From NCBI GenBank assembly GCA_028695865.1, contig JAQVID010000125.1, positions 1 to 7,663 on the forward strand: 7,663 bases of DNA, given 5' to 3'. The notes under the pieces are model-generated. The model saw only the letters and a program-made list of their open reading frames with translations, did no database searches and had not been told where the DNA came from. Position 1 is the first letter of the stretch. Each line of letters begins with the position of its first letter. The DNA comes from Thermoguttaceae bacterium (GTDB lineage: Bacteria; Planctomycetota; Planctomycetia; Pirellulales; Thermoguttaceae). Positions 5,892 through 7,663 of this stretch are shown one piece after another. A program made the translations under genes and the position numbers.

Positions 5892-7663
5892 ATGAATCGT
5901 TCGCCGATTTATCAGCAGGTTACGCTTGGTCGTGACAAGTTGCTCAATCCTCCGCCGGAAGGAACATTTCGACCTGATATTCCTGTTTTGTTGCTTCCCG
6001 CGGCGGGGCGGGCGATTGTCTCCGGTGGTGCACCTTGCTGCGTGGAGCCTGTGCTCGGGCTGCCGCTCATACGGCATTCGATCGACGCGTTTCGTCAGGC
6101 TTGGCCCGGGGCTCCGGTCGTTTGCATCGTCGGTCAAGACAGTCAGCGTGTGGCCGATACCGTTGGCGGCGATGTCTTCTACGTTCAAACGGCAAATCCG
6201 GACGGCGGGACCGGTTGGGCAACCTATGAAGCGTTTTGCCTGCCGGAACTTTTGGAAAGCAATCCCAATATAATCATTTCCATGGGGGACCGCATTGTTC
6301 CCCGGATTATTTATGAAAAACTTCTGTCGCTTCACACGGATACGAGTGAACAAACGCAGGCCGTTTTCTCCATGACCACGGTCCAATACGACCCGCCCAT
6401 GAACCGTGGACGTGGTCGAATTGTACGTGATCCAAGCGGCCGAATGATGCAAATACTTGAGGAAGAAGAAATTCTTCGCGAAGAAAACAGACTGGTTCGC
6501 AATTCACTCCTGTCTTTGACCGAAGGCAACTGCCCGATTTACGTACTGCGTGCCCGTACGTTGATCAAGTATTTGATGTTGTTGTCAAATGACAATGCGC
6601 GAAGACAATATTACTTGACCGACATTGTGGGCGAAATAGCGCGCGACGGTGGCGATATTCGCTCGATTCAGATTCGAAGTTCCCAGCCTGAATATGCCGT
6701 GCTCTGTACTGATGTGTCCGGTCCGGACGACATTGTCCGACTCGAACAGGCATTGCGATTGCAGCAAAAAGAAAATGATGAAATCGTCGCGGCTGCCCGA
6801 CAGATACGGCTTGCCCGGCCGACAGGTCAAGTCGATTCAATATGCCGACAGCTTCGCGAACTGTATCGCGCAACGCAAACTCGCAAGCTCGGTTTTCGTC
6901 CGGATGAGCCGGTCGCAATTGGAATTTCAGGCGGGCGACTCCGCATTGCGCTCATGCACCCGGATATGGGACGCTTCTATGGTCCGGCATTGCAAACCCC
7001 GCTTGGCGCCGCCAGCGAGCAAGGTACAGAGCAGATTGTTCTGTGTCTTCAGGAATCGGATGATCGTCGGGTTCATCTGTTCCCGCTCAACCCGCTTTAT
7101 CGCGAATCGGTTGATTCGATTCGCGCGGACGTTGACGAAATGTATCCAGGAGACGACGTTTGTGATCCGTATTCTTACGAGGAATTCGGGACGCGCATGA
7201 GTCGTCGTGTTCTTCTGGGCCTGGGATATTTCAGTGAAGAGGAATTGGAGAATCGTCGCCAACAAGGCATGCCGCTTCCTCCGCGTTCTCTTTGGGTTGA
7301 AAACAACATGCGTCGTCCTTTTTCGCTCGTCGGAAACGCAATTGCTTCTTTGCGTACCTGCCGGCATGGTGAAACCGGCAAGACAATTCAGAATGTTCTG
7401 GGACGGGATCATTTTCGTGGTCTCCGCTTGGCAAGTACAGGATCATTGCCGCAGGGCGGTTTTTCCAGTTCGAGTGCCCTGACCGTCGCGACCAAAAACG
7501 CGATGAATGTCCTGTTCAATCTTGGCTTGACGTCCGATCAGCTTGTGCAACTTGCCTGTCAGGCCGAATATGGGACCGGTGTGAGGGCCGGAGCGCTCGA
7601 CCAGGCGACAGAGCAAAAGGGAGCCGCCGGCGTTGGCACGCTTTTATCGTCCAATCCCCGGGA
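5892..7663 (+). CDS. GlmU-like nucleotidyltransferase domain fused to a GHMP sugar kinase (3' end beyond window)
   Basis: The frame is open for 590 codons to the window end. The N-terminal domain (about 30-290) resembles the pyrophosphorylase part of GlmU. It has LLLPAAG (33-39), LGLPLIRHSIDAF (55-67), GGTGWA (105-110) matching the GTAHA motif, SMGDR (130-134) with the metal-site Asp D133, and LSNDNARRQYYLTDI matching the NAQGEYYLTD region. The nucleotide-binding signature is eroded: the G-T-R loop is shortened by one residue and the usual P-K lysine is C49. From about 340 there is a galactokinase-like GHMP kinase. GGRLRIALMHPDMGRFYG (347-364) aligns with the GR-GEHTDY motif, LPQGGFSSSSAL (519-530) is the phosphate-binding loop, and CQAEYGTGVRAGALDQ (556-571) holds the likely catalytic D570. 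The protein probably phosphorylates a sugar and may nucleotidylate it, in the same domain order as the fucokinase/GDP-fucose pyrophosphorylase FKP; the sugar is unknown. GGGAG (5878-5882) is a modest ribosome binding site 9 nt before the ATG. Confidence 0.82.
   Translation, partial: MNRSPIYQQVTLGRDKLLNPPPEGTFRPDIPVLLLPAAGRAIVSGGAPCCVEPVLGLPLIRHSIDAFRQAWPGAPVVCIVGQDSQRVADTVGGDVFYVQTANPDGGTGWATYEAFCLPELLESNPNIIISMGDRIVPRIIYEKLLSLHTDTSEQTQAVFSMTTVQYDPPMNRGRGRIVRDPSGRMMQILEEEEILREENRLVRNSLLSLTEGNCPIYVLRARTLIKYLMLLSNDNARRQYYLTDIVGEIARDGGDIRSIQIRSSQPEYAVLCTDVSGPDDIVRLEQALRLQQKENDEIVAAARQIRLARPTGQVDSICRQLRELYRATQTRKLGFRPDEPVAIGISGGRLRIALMHPDMGRFYGPALQTPLGAASEQGTEQIVLCLQESDDRRVHLFPLNPLYRESVDSIRADVDEMYPGDDVCDPYSYEEFGTRMSRRVLLGLGYFSEEELENRRQQGMPLPPRSLWVENNMRRPFSLVGNAIASLRTCRHGETGKTIQNVLGRDHFRGLRLASTGSLPQGGFSSSSALTVATKNAMNVLFNLGLTSDQLVQLACQAEYGTGVRAGALDQATEQKGAAGVGTLLSSNPR

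Noticed and set aside
5778..6452. Antisense ORF of 224 codons covering the start of the fusion gene
   Set aside because: The plus-strand frame carries the GlmU-like motifs and stays open to the window end; the antisense product is arginine- and histidine-rich without any pattern.

Overview
The window most likely comes from a planctomycete or another member of the PVC group. The main reasons are a DUF1080 (3-keto-disaccharide hydrolase domain) secreted protein, a leucine-rich-repeat protein of the T-x-[VI]-T/S-D type after a low-complexity linker, and several secreted carbohydrate-related proteins. A large homodimer-type pyruvate:ferredoxin oxidoreductase points to anaerobic or fermentative metabolism. 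The lineage is inferred from gene content only; no rRNA or other marker gene is present.

Layout. Positions 1-1167 (minus strand) hold the N-terminal third of pyruvate:ferredoxin oxidoreductase, cut by the window edge. Positions 1168-1914 are a long divergent intergenic region with three dyad or hairpin elements and a candidate promoter. Four genes follow on the plus strand. They are a secreted TIM-barrel/jelly-roll protein that looks like a glycoside hydrolase (1915-3522), a secreted or membrane-anchored LRR protein (3662-4696), a secreted DUF1080 protein (5134-5838), and a two-domain protein (5892 to the window end). The last joins a GlmU-like nucleotidyltransferase domain to a GHMP-type sugar kinase domain.

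Between the LRR and DUF1080 genes lies a tandem array of three almost identical units of 97, 98 and 99 bp, each carrying a strong hairpin. The copies are not in one reading frame, so the array is non-coding.

How the genes may work together is inference. The two secreted carbohydrate-related proteins could act on extracytoplasmic glycans. The nucleotidyltransferase/kinase fusion could phosphorylate a sugar and possibly activate it. PFOR would draw on the pyruvate that results. The DUF1080 and fusion genes are only 53 bp apart and could be co-transcribed; the other gaps are wider and hold structured DNA. I see no defence system, mobile element, CRISPR array, tRNA or rRNA. The best leads are the tandem hairpin array and the fusion protein, whose nucleotidyltransferase signature is eroded while the kinase motifs are largely kept.
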